From Chitinophaga oryziterrae (GTDB taxonomy: Bacteria; Bacteroidota; Bacteroidia; Chitinophagales; Chitinophagaceae), in the NCBI RefSeq assembly GCF_009758125.1, contig NZ_WRXO01000011.1:62001-126000 (forward strand): a stretch of DNA of 64,000 nt. The letters run 5' to 3'. Below the pieces are notes generated by a model that was given only the letters and a program-made list of their open reading frames with translations, made no database searches and was not told the origin of the DNA. Both the position numbers and the translations under genes were made by a program. Shown here piece by piece: positions 17,672-24,863 of the stretch (its first letter is position 1; every line of letters starts with the position of its first letter).

Positions 17672-19030
17672 TTAAGCGCCTTCAATCTCACCGGTCTGTA
17701 ACATTTTGTAAATAGTAGATTTGCCTATATCCAGTTTCTCTGCTACTAACAACACGTTATCATCATAACGTTTCAGGTAATTACGGATTATCAGCCGGGT
17801 ATATTCGCGCAAGGTTAATTCAGAATTGAGTACCGCGTTTACGTCATTGGTATTTCCGGAGAGGAAAGTAATATCATCAGGTTCGATCAGGTTATTTTCA
17901 GACATCACAGCTGCCAGCTCTACCACAGATTTCAACTCGCGTATATTACCCGGATATGAATAGCTCAGCAGCTTTTCCCTGGAAGCAGGAGAGATCTTAA
18001 TTTCCGCTACCCCGTTCTCTTTGGAATAGCCTGCCAGGAAATGCTGTGTAAGCAGGAGAATATCTTCTTTACGTTCCCGTAATGGAGGAAGTGTGATCGG
18101 TAAACCAACGATACGATAGTAAAGGTCTTCCCGGAAGTTGCCCTTTTTCACCTCTTCCGCCATGTTTTTATGCGTAGCTACTACTAAACGGAAATCGAGT
18201 TTTATTTTACTGGTGCCGCCCAGTCTGGTTAATTCCTTTTCCTGGAGTACACGCAACAATTTACTCTGAATATTAAGGTCCATTTCTCCGATCTCATCCA
18301 GAAACAGTGTCCCGCCGTTCGCTTCCTCAAACCTTCCTGATTTACGGTTCTGTGCACCGGTAAAGGCGCCTTTCTCGTAACCGAACAATTCACTTTCCAC
18401 CAGTTCCTTTGGTATAGCGGCCATATTCACGGCAACGAAAGGCTGACTGCTACGATTGGAATTATAATGAACCGCCTTGGCTACCAGTTCCTTTCCTGTG
18501 CCTGTTTCTCCGGAAACAGATACATTGATAAGGGAACCAGCTGCTTTGTCTATCAGCCTGAAAACAGCCTGTAATGCAGGACTATTCCCAATAATAGACC
18601 TGGAATAGTCGTATTTGGTTTTAAGTTCAGCTTTTAATTCGGAGATCTCATTTTTGAGGGATTGCTTCTCGCGGAGCCTGATAATGGCATTCCAGAGTAG
18701 CTGCTGTGTGTTTTCAGCTTTTACAAGGTAATCTTCCACGCCCATTTTGAGAAGGTCTACGGCAGTGGTGATTTTTTCCTGGGCACTGATAATAATAACC
18801 GGGATATTGGGCAGCGCCTGCCTGATTTTCTTAAACAGCTCTTCGCCGTTCATGTCTGGCAGTCCGAAATCTATAGTGACTAAGTCTGGTTTGCGATGGA
18901 GTTGTGCGAGGCATTCCTTACCCGATTCTATAAGTGTTACTTCGTAATCAGGATTCTGGCTGAGGTAGTGATGAAGTAATCCTCCGTACCATTTATCGTC
19001 TTCAACAATGAATATCTTAAAATCGAGCAT
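17672..19030 (-). CDS. Sigma-54-dependent NtrC-type response regulator
   Basis: A 452-residue activator. Residues 1-120 are a receiver with phospho-acceptor Asp54 (VTIDFGLPDM). Residues 145-380 form the AAA+ domain with Walker A GETGTGKE (174-181), the sigma-54 contact loop GAFTGA (221-226), Walker B GGTLFLDEIG and the arginine-finger segment. A Fis-type helix-turn-helix ends the protein (about 405-450). It forms an operon with the Hpt gene and lies downstream of an unusual repeat array. It should activate sigma-54 promoters; a weak candidate precedes the membrane-anchored receiver gene nearby. Confidence 0.95.
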   Translation of the reverse strand: MLDFKIFIVEDDKWYGGLLHHYLSQNPDYEVTLIESGKECLAQLHRKPDLVTIDFGLPDMNGEELFKKIRQALPNIPVIIISAQEKITTAVDLLKMGVEDYLVKAENTQQLLWNAIIRLREKQSLKNEISELKAELKTKYDYSRSIIGNSPALQAVFRLIDKAAGSLINVSVSGETGTGKELVAKAVHYNSNRSSQPFVAVNMAAIPKELVESELFGYEKGAFTGAQNRKSGRFEEANGGTLFLDEIGEMDLNIQSKLLRVLQEKELTRLGGTSKIKLDFRLVVATHKNMAEEVKKGNFREDLYYRIVGLPITLPPLRERKEDILLLTQHFLAGYSKENGVAEIKISPASREKLLSYSYPGNIRELKSVVELAAVMSENNLIEPDDITFLSGNTNDVNAVLNSELTLREYTRLIIRNYLKRYDDNVLLVAEKLDIGKSTIYKMLQTGEIEGA

Positions 19031-19066
19031 TCATGGAATTTTCCGTTAAATTAGGAAATTTTCCAA

Positions 19067-19337
19067 TCATACCCTGACCCCCTATCCAATATCTTCATTT
19101 ACTGCGTCACAGGGGGTGGGTTGATAGCTCCTCGGTTGACTTAATAATTTCATTTGTTCACTGTTCCATACATCACCGAACCCCCTTCCAAAGTGTCTCC
19201 CTCAATTTCACCGGGGGCCGGGATGATGCTCTCTTAATCCACAATAAGTTGAATAGACAATCTTTTTAATTTTTCATCACCGGACCCCTGTTCAAACGTT
19301 TCTTTCAATTTCACCAGGGGCCGGGATGATGCACTCA
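19067..19337. repeat. Three palindromic ~63-bp repeats at 104-bp period
   Basis: The gap between the glycosyltransferase and sigma-54 regulator genes contains three copies of a hairpin-forming unit beginning near 19067, 19171 and 19275. Copies 2 and 3 (63 bp each) are closely similar; copy 1 is diverged but in register. Each has outer arms like CATCACCGG and CCGGGATGATG and inner G/C arms CCCC...GGGG around a ~25-nt loop that includes TTTCAATTTCACC. This resembles extragenic palindromic (REP/BIME-like) elements or a multi-site leader. Nothing is coding here. Confidence 0.75.
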
Positions 19338-19362
19338 CGAGTTGGACAATCACATTAATATC

Positions 19363-20538
19363 TTAGTTCATTGCACTGTTAATATATTCCTGCAGGGCAG
19401 CGGGGTATAATAATACCTCAGAATGAAATTCCGGTCTCTTAGTGGCGGTGAATAAGGTGCCTTCCAGAAAAATATCTTCTACCTGCTGTCTGAAAAGTTG
19501 TGGTTTGAATTGAGAAGCAACAAGCTGGGCAGCACAACTCATATCTGCATATAAAGGTTTGTTGCTTAATAACTGTTCTACATGTTTGCGTACCTGTTCT
19601 ATGTAATGCCCGCTGATGCGGTAACCATTCCATCCGTGTGCTACCAGTTCATTGGCGCCGCCAGCCAGCGGTACTATTACCGGCCTGCCGTAGCTCATGG
19701 CCTGTAAGATGCTGATGTCGAAAGTTTCCTGTTCTAAATGACTCTGTGAAAGATTTAATACTACTACGGCACGCTGGTAAAAAGGATGCATATCAATCTG
19801 TGCATCAAACACTGTTACGTTGTCCGGAATATAGAACGGACTCATGTACCGTTTTATCTCCGTGTTGGTCGCATTCAGCACCAGTTCAAACTTCATCCTG
19901 GGCATTGTTGCTGCCAGCTCCAGCAATTCGGGAACACCGTTCTCTTTGTCCAGGTCTGCGACCATTAAAGCTGTCTTACGTACTCCTCTGTTGGCATTGA
20001 TTATGGCGTCATGTAAAAACGATTCCGGAAGACAACTATGTACTACATGTTTTTCCGACATCGGGAATGCAAACTGCGACTGTACAAAGCGCGATGCAAA
20101 TACTACGTGTGTGGCATACCGCTGTGCGGTTTTGGTCATGAATCCACGTAACATCGCTGGTTGTACAGCTGTTTCGTGAATGTGATAAATAATCGGCGCC
20201 TGCTTCAGCCTGCCGGCAAGTGCTGCTCCAAAAGGCTGCAGTGTATTGATATACACCTTGTCTTCCGGTTCATACAGCTTCACGATCTTAACAAAAATCA
20301 GCAGCTGTGCCAGCAGGAAACTGAAGAGTGTGCGCCATTTGTCCCCCCGTTCTGTGTAATTTATATAATGATATTCTACTCCGGGTATATCTGTAAGAAA
20401 CCCCTGTGTATTATCTTTCGTATTGTTAGTGATAAGGTGGATCTTAATACTTTTATCAGATAATGCTTCCAGTGACTGGCGGAATACCATGGTACTGCCG
20501 CTCCTGTCGTTATGTAAATGAATGGCAATGATCTTCAT
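19363..20538 (-). CDS. Family 4-like glycosyltransferase (GT-B fold)
   Basis: A 391-residue cytosolic glycosyltransferase. The N-terminal Rossmann half starts IIAIHLHNDRSGSTMVFRQ; the C-terminal nucleotide-sugar half contains the GT4-type region FDISILQAMSYGRPVIVPLAGGANELVAHGWNG (positions about 285-320), although the canonical EGFGLxxxE motif is changed to EQETFDISILQ. It probably adds a sugar to a surface polysaccharide or lipid carrier. It is flanked by signalling genes on the same strand (receiver-TM upstream, sigma-54 regulator downstream), suggesting regulated surface-glycan production. No other polysaccharide genes are nearby. Confidence 0.87.
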   Translation of the reverse strand: MKIIAIHLHNDRSGSTMVFRQSLEALSDKSIKIHLITNNTKDNTQGFLTDIPGVEYHYINYTERGDKWRTLFSFLLAQLLIFVKIVKLYEPEDKVYINTLQPFGAALAGRLKQAPIIYHIHETAVQPAMLRGFMTKTAQRYATHVVFASRFVQSQFAFPMSEKHVVHSCLPESFLHDAIINANRGVRKTALMVADLDKENGVPELLELAATMPRMKFELVLNATNTEIKRYMSPFYIPDNVTVFDAQIDMHPFYQRAVVVLNLSQSHLEQETFDISILQAMSYGRPVIVPLAGGANELVAHGWNGYRISGHYIEQVRKHVEQLLSNKPLYADMSCAAQLVASQFKPQLFRQQVEDIFLEGTLFTATKRPEFHSEVLLYPAALQEYINSAMN

Positions 20539-20616
20539 AAAATGCGTATTTAAAGTAAAACAGGTACAGGGATAAATAGAACTAACTGATCGTTGTAGGT
20601 ATTAGTAAAGCCGTTA

Positions 20617-21102
20617 TTACTTTCGGAATGTCTCGTAAAAGAAACTGATAATCATGGAAACCGCTACCGCCAGGCTAAAGAAAAAGAAGAAGCGGTTATT
20701 ACGTTTTTTCTTCTTTAGATAATCTTGTACCACAAATAATTTGTTTAATGTGAGCGTTATGTGTTCTAAAACATTATCATCTTTTATGATATAGTCAAAG
20801 GCTCCGTTTTTGAGGGATGCGGCTGCAATATCATGCTGTTGCCTTGCGCTGGCGAAAATGACAAATATGTTGCTGTTGAAATTCTTTATCTCTGTTAATA
20901 GTTCCAATCCCGTCATATCTCCCAGGTCGTGGTCCAGCAGTACAATGTCCGGTTCGTCTGAAAGCTTTTGTAGAAAATCCTGTCCTGATGAAAAGCTGGT
21001 GATGTTATTATATCCCTGCGCTCTCAGGTGCTTGTCGTATGTTGCCAGGCAAAATGGATCATCATCCACCACGTATACTTTGCTTTCAAACTTGTTAGCC
21101 AT
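20617..21102 (-). CDS. Receiver-domain protein with C-terminal membrane anchor
   Basis: A 161-residue protein: a complete receiver domain (residues 7-125, phospho-acceptor Asp57 in VLLDHDLGDM, conserved Lys107 in YIIKDD) followed by a basic stretch KKKKRNN and a single hydrophobic helix (about 137-155). Most response regulators are soluble; this one is predicted to sit on the inner membrane with its receiver in the cytoplasm. The ATG at 21102 gives MANKFESKVYVVDDD; the further upstream ATG at 21144 would add 14 unrelated residues. There is no output domain, so it likely works as a phosphate relay or membrane-localised protein-interaction switch, perhaps with the Hpt protein and the sigma-54 regulator. 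Confidence 0.85.
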   Translation of the reverse strand: MANKFESKVYVVDDDPFCLATYDKHLRAQGYNNITSFSSGQDFLQKLSDEPDIVLLDHDLGDMTGLELLTEIKNFNSNIFVIFASARQQHDIAAASLKNGAFDYIIKDDNVLEHITLTLNKLFVVQDYLKKKKRNNRFFFFFSLAVAVSMIISFFYETFRK

Positions 21103-21126
21103 ATGCTGCGGTTTGATAGTATAGAA

Positions 21127-21141
21127 TCCATTTAAGTGCCA
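21127..21141 (-). promoter_or_regulatory. Possible sigma-54 promoter upstream of anchored receiver
   Basis: On the minus strand TGGCAC (21141-21136) matches the -24 element; the -12 region reads TGGA instead of TTGC, keeping only one of its invariant bases. Predicted transcription would begin shortly before the ATG at 21102. Presence of a sigma-54 activator gene nearby makes it worth testing. Confidence 0.25.
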
Positions 21142-21308
21142 CATTGTGGGAACGCGTTAAACCCTTGCTGGTAAAGGGTTTCTGTTTTGGCATAGTTGGA
21201 AAAGGGTCTATATTCAGGAAATAATTCCAGAAAATGGAAAGGATTAGGGTGGTAATACGATTTAGTAGAGGAAAATAAGACAGGAAGAGACCGGTTACGG
21301 GATGTATA

Positions 21309-21346
21309 TAAAAAACGATGCCGGAAGAGATCGGTTATCCTCCGGC
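21309..21346 (-). terminator. Terminator of helicase gene
   Basis: On the minus strand GCCGGA ... TCCGGC (arms at 21341-21346 and 21320-21325) is followed by a T-run (complement of AAAAAA near 21310). It lies about 32 bp after the helicase stop. Confidence 0.7.
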
Positions 21347-21377
21347 TTACTATGATATAATACGATGTAAGTTATAA

Positions 21378-22688
21378 TTATTGCTGGGGCTTCCCGCTTC
21401 TTCTGGGGCTGCTATTCCGGTTTCCACCACCGCCATTCCGGTTACCGCCGCCATGTCCTTGTCCACCGGAAGGACGTTTCTTGCCATATCCTCCACGGTT
21501 TCCACCACCGCCACCACCACCACCACGCTGGGACTTAGGCGTATATTCCGGTACAGGGCCTAATTGTGCCGGTACTACTGCTTTGGTAACCGGTTGTCCC
21601 AGTACCTCTTCAATGCGGGCAAATTTGCGCTGTTCCTTCTCGCTGATGATAGTATAAGCAGTACCATCTGTAGCCGCTCTCGCTGTACGCCCGATACGGT
21701 GAATATAATCTTCCGCATCATTCGGTACATCGTAGTTGATCACCAGGTCTATATCTTCTATATCTATACCACGGCTCAGGATATCCGTCGCCACCAGCAT
21801 TTTCAGTTTCTTGTTCTTAAAGTCCATCAGCACCTGTTCGCGCTTTTCCTGCTCAAGATCAGAATGGATCTCTTCTACAGAAAACTTTGCACGCTGCAGT
21901 TCATGGGCCAGTTGCTTCACATTCTGCTTACGGGAGCAGAAAACGATAATACTGCCAAATTCCTTTTGCTGCAGGATATGTTTGATCAGGGGGATCTTCT
22001 GTTCTTCGAACACAACAAAGGCTTCCTGTACAATCTTCTCGGGCGGCTTGGAAATAGCGATATTGATCTCTTCCGGGTTATGCAGGATCTTCATTGCCAA
22101 TGCGCGGATCTTATTCGGCATGGTAGCAGAGAACAGCAGGTTTTGCCTTTGCTTGGGCAAAAAGGAAGTGATCTTTATGATATCATCGTTGAAACCCATA
22201 TCCAGCATACGGTCTGCCTCATCCAGTACCAGGTACTTTACGGAATCCAGCTTTACGTATCCCATGTTGAGATGGGCTATCATACGGCCAGGCGTACAAA
22301 TAACCATGTCTACACCAGAAGAGAGGGCTTTCTTTTCTGCGGAGAAAAGAGCGCCGTTGCTACCACCGTAAACGGCAATAGAACTCACGTTCGTGAAATA
22401 AGACATTCCTTCAAGCGTTTGCGCTATCTGTACTGCCAGTTCACGGGTAGGCACAATAATCAGTGAGTTGATCTTATGCGCTTCATGAGGCTCAGTAATT
22501 AACCGGTGTATAATTGGCAACAGGAAGGCCGCTGTTTTACCAGTGCCTGTCTGGGCGCAGGCTAAGATATCTCTACCTGCTATAATAGGGGGTATTACTT
22601 CTTGCTGAACAGGTGTAGCTGTTGTATAGCCCATGGCGTCTATGCCATCCAGTACCCGGTCATCCAGGTCAAATTCATCAAAATACAA
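21378..22688 (-). CDS. rhlE: DEAD-box RNA helicase, RhlE type
   Basis: A 436-residue ATP-dependent RNA helicase. All core motifs are present in order: Q motif (TPVQQEVIPPII), I (AQTGTGKT), Ia (PTRELAVQ), Ib (TPGR), II (DEAD), III (SAT), IV (IIVFCSRK), V (ATDILSRGIDI) and VI (HRIGRTARA). The C-terminal ~65 residues are a Gly/Arg/Asn-rich tail (GGGGGGGGNRGGYGKKR), common in Bacteroidota RhlE proteins and likely an RNA-binding, cold-responsive tail. It is monocistronic and divergent from the MscS gene. Confidence 0.94.
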   Translation of the reverse strand: MYFDEFDLDDRVLDGIDAMGYTTATPVQQEVIPPIIAGRDILACAQTGTGKTAAFLLPIIHRLITEPHEAHKINSLIIVPTRELAVQIAQTLEGMSYFTNVSSIAVYGGSNGALFSAEKKALSSGVDMVICTPGRMIAHLNMGYVKLDSVKYLVLDEADRMLDMGFNDDIIKITSFLPKQRQNLLFSATMPNKIRALAMKILHNPEEINIAISKPPEKIVQEAFVVFEEQKIPLIKHILQQKEFGSIIVFCSRKQNVKQLAHELQRAKFSVEEIHSDLEQEKREQVLMDFKNKKLKMLVATDILSRGIDIEDIDLVINYDVPNDAEDYIHRIGRTARAATDGTAYTIISEKEQRKFARIEEVLGQPVTKAVVPAQLGPVPEYTPKSQRGGGGGGGGNRGGYGKKRPSGGQGHGGGNRNGGGGNRNSSPRRSGKPQQ

Positions 22689-22801
22689 AATAAGTATATG
22701 TTTTAAATAATTGAATATAGTCTAAAGATACGTAATTGAAATGACTGGACACGGTATGTTCTTTGCGGATAAGAGCATGATTACCATAAATATGACTCAT
22801 T

Positions 22802-23884
22802 ATGCTGGAAGACTTACAAAAAAGTTTACATTTTCCTCCCTTTCTATGGAACATAATGCTGGGATGTGCTGCGGTACTTACCGGATTCATTATCAAACTG
22901 CTCCTGACCGTATTCCTGAAGTACACCGCCAGGAACATCACCGATTATTCCCTCGTAAGATCTGTCCTCAACCGGCTGGGAAAACCTATAAACTATTTTC
23001 TGCCCATACTGGTGTTCAATATGGTTATGCCTTTTATGGAGCTGGCTCCCAACCCATCAGCAGTCCTCAGCAAGATCGTCGAGATCTGCCTGATCATCTC
23101 TTTTGGTTTTATGTTAACAGGATTGGTAAAGGTCTTTGAAGATTATGTATACCACACCTACGACCTTAAAAAAGAAGATAATTTAAGAGAACGTAAGCTG
23201 CGCACGCAATTGCAGTTTGTCCGTAAACTTGCCATCAGCATGATCATGGTATTAACTTTTTGTGCTGTACTGCTCAGTTTCGACAACCTGCGTAAAATAG
23301 GGGCAGGGCTGCTCACAGGTGTGGGAGTCGGTGGGATCATAGTCGGTTTCGCGGCACAACGCTCCCTGTCTAATTTCCTCGCAGGCATGCAAATCGCTTT
23401 CACTCAGCCAATAAGAATAGATGATGTGCTGGTGGTGGAAGGAGAATGGGGCAGGGTGGAAGAGATTACCCTCACTTATGTGGTACTGGCCATTTGGGAC
23501 GAACGTAAGCTGATACTGCCCATCAATTATTTCATCGAAAAGCCTTTCCAGAACTGGACACGCACCGGCTCCAATATACTGGGCACCGCATTCCTTTACC
23601 TGGATTATAACGCTCCTGTAGATGCTATACGCACTGAGTTCGAACGCTTACTGGAAGATCATCCCTTATGGGATAAAAGAGTGAAAGTGGTGCATGTAAC
23701 GAACATTACCGACAGTGTGATGGAAATCAGGCTTCTCATCAGCGCCAGAAGCTCCGGTAAGGCATTTGACCTGCGTTGTTTCCTGCGGGAAAAAATGATG
23801 CTGTTTATACAGGAAAAACACCCGTACTGTCTGCCTAAAACAAGAGCGGAGTTTGATAAGAAGCCTTCAGACCAGCTACTTTAA
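22802..23884 (+). CDS. MscS-family mechanosensitive channel
   Basis: A 360-residue inner-membrane channel. Four to five membrane helices are predicted (about 15-37, 60-80, 88-110, 138-158, 162-185); the last is the Gly/Ala-rich pore helix (GAGLLTGVGVGGIIVGFAAQ) followed by the conserved SLSNFLAGMQIAFTQPIRIDD. The cytoplasmic beta domain has the IxLPINYFIEKPFQNWTR segment. The role is release of osmolytes on hypo-osmotic shock. Its stop overlaps the convergent VOC gene by 4 bp. Confidence 0.92.
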   Translation: MLEDLQKSLHFPPFLWNIMLGCAAVLTGFIIKLLLTVFLKYTARNITDYSLVRSVLNRLGKPINYFLPILVFNMVMPFMELAPNPSAVLSKIVEICLIISFGFMLTGLVKVFEDYVYHTYDLKKEDNLRERKLRTQLQFVRKLAISMIMVLTFCAVLLSFDNLRKIGAGLLTGVGVGGIIVGFAAQRSLSNFLAGMQIAFTQPIRIDDVLVVEGEWGRVEEITLTYVVLAIWDERKLILPINYFIEKPFQNWTRTGSNILGTAFLYLDYNAPVDAIRTEFERLLEDHPLWDKRVKVVHVTNITDSVMEIRLLISARSSGKAFDLRCFLREKMMLFIQEKHPYCLPKTRAEFDKKPSDQLL

Positions 23885-24330
23885 TATTTGTCGTCGTTCA
23901 CTTCTATCCAGTATCCTTCAGGATCCGTAAAATAGATCTGTTGTACGCCATCTACCCGTTTGGTTGGCGTACCGGCTTTACCGGCCCAGTTCTCAAAAGG
24001 AATGTGATGCGCATTCAGCCGGGCGATAAACTCATCCATAGATGTAACGCTGAAGCAGAGGTGTGAATTCTTATCGTGTGTGGTAATTTCCTTTGCGCCC
24101 TGTATCAGGTGCAGCTGGCTGTGGGTACCTATCTTAAACCAGGTATGACGGCCATCGTGAAAGGGTTCGGGGATGGTATCGATCTGAACAATATCCCTGT
24201 AAAAAGCGGTACTTTTTTCCAGGTTAAACACATAAACGGCAATGTGATTGAGGATCGGGCCTTTCTTTTGGGCTGATGATGGCATGGCAAAGCCTATCAA
24301 AGCCAGACATAGTGGAATCAGTGTTTTCAT
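23881..24330 (-). CDS. Exported VOC/glyoxalase-like protein
   Basis: A 149-residue protein with a signal peptide ending near SSAQ. The mature part has the paired beta-alpha-beta-beta-beta modules of the vicinal oxygen chelate superfamily: LNHIAVYVFNLEKSTAFYRDI, LCFSVTSMDEFIARL and the C-terminal DPEGYWIEVND. Candidate metal ligands are His30-like, the strand SQLHLI histidine and the late Glu. A periplasmic location is less usual for this family. It is third in an operon with the OmpA/repeat and T9SS proteins (12-bp gap). The reaction is unknown. Confidence 0.85.
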   Translation of the reverse strand: MKTLIPLCLALIGFAMPSSAQKKGPILNHIAVYVFNLEKSTAFYRDIVQIDTIPEPFHDGRHTWFKIGTHSQLHLIQGAKEITTHDKNSHLCFSVTSMDEFIARLNAHHIPFENWAGKAGTPTKRVDGVQQIYFTDPEGYWIEVNDDKY

Positions 24331-24342
24331 GATTCCAATATA

Positions 24343-24861
24343 CTACATCTTTACTAACAATTTTGCTACTGATAAACCAGTATCCATTTTAATATTCACT
24401 ACATAAATGCCAGGTATCCATGCAGACGTATTAAGGGTATACAGTAAGGCGTAATTCCCTTCAGGAAGCACGGTGTCTGTAAAGATCAGTTGTCCTATCC
24501 TGTTCAGTACACGGATATCCACTTTAGTCGTACCAGTATCCAGCGAAAATTTGATGGACGCCTGATCTTCTGCCGGGTTGGGATAAAGTACCAGGTCATC
24601 TGCGCCCGGTGGTTTAACAACAGGCCCGGCGGGTGGTTGCTGGAAGCCCTGGGTAAGTGCGAGGTCTGTATAAACCAGGGGAACAACCACCGCTTCACCG
24701 ATAGTAAAATCCAGTTGTATTCCCGGCAAAACCTGACTAAACCCGGTACTGGACTTTACATCTCTGTCAAACGAAGGCTTTGATTGTGCCATCACCTTTG
24801 CTGCTGCCAATAGCAGCAGACATACCGTGATGAATTTTTTAGATCGGAAGAATAATTCCAT
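24343..24861 (-). CDS. T9SS type A sorting-domain protein
   Basis: A 172-residue exported protein with a signal peptide ending at VMAQ. The C-terminal ~80 residues are a type IX secretion sorting domain (LVLYPNPAEDQASIKF, then VRVLNRIGQLI and GIYVVNIKM...KLLVKM), so it is secreted through T9SS and possibly surface-attached. The N-terminal portion (STGFSQVLPGIQLDFTIGEAVVVPL...TQGFQQP) is the short IGE/TQGFQQP module common before such domains in Bacteroidota. It sits 2 bp after the large OmpA/repeat gene and is probably its operon partner. Confidence 0.9.
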   Translation of the reverse strand: MELFFRSKKFITVCLLLLAAAKVMAQSKPSFDRDVKSSTGFSQVLPGIQLDFTIGEAVVVPLVYTDLALTQGFQQPPAGPVVKPPGADDLVLYPNPAEDQASIKFSLDTGTTKVDIRVLNRIGQLIFTDTVLPEGNYALLYTLNTSAWIPGIYVVNIKMDTGLSVAKLLVKM

Positions 24862-24863
24862 TG

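Noticed and set aside
19067..19337. Possible CRISPR array
   Set aside because: Only three imperfect ~63-bp units with ~41-bp intervals, the units differ by many substitutions, they are palindromic throughout, and no cas gene is near.
21564..22466. Open frames of 300 and 211 codons on the plus strand
   Set aside because: They are antisense to the RhlE helicase gene, whose full set of motifs is on the minus strand; their translations show no recognisable domain.
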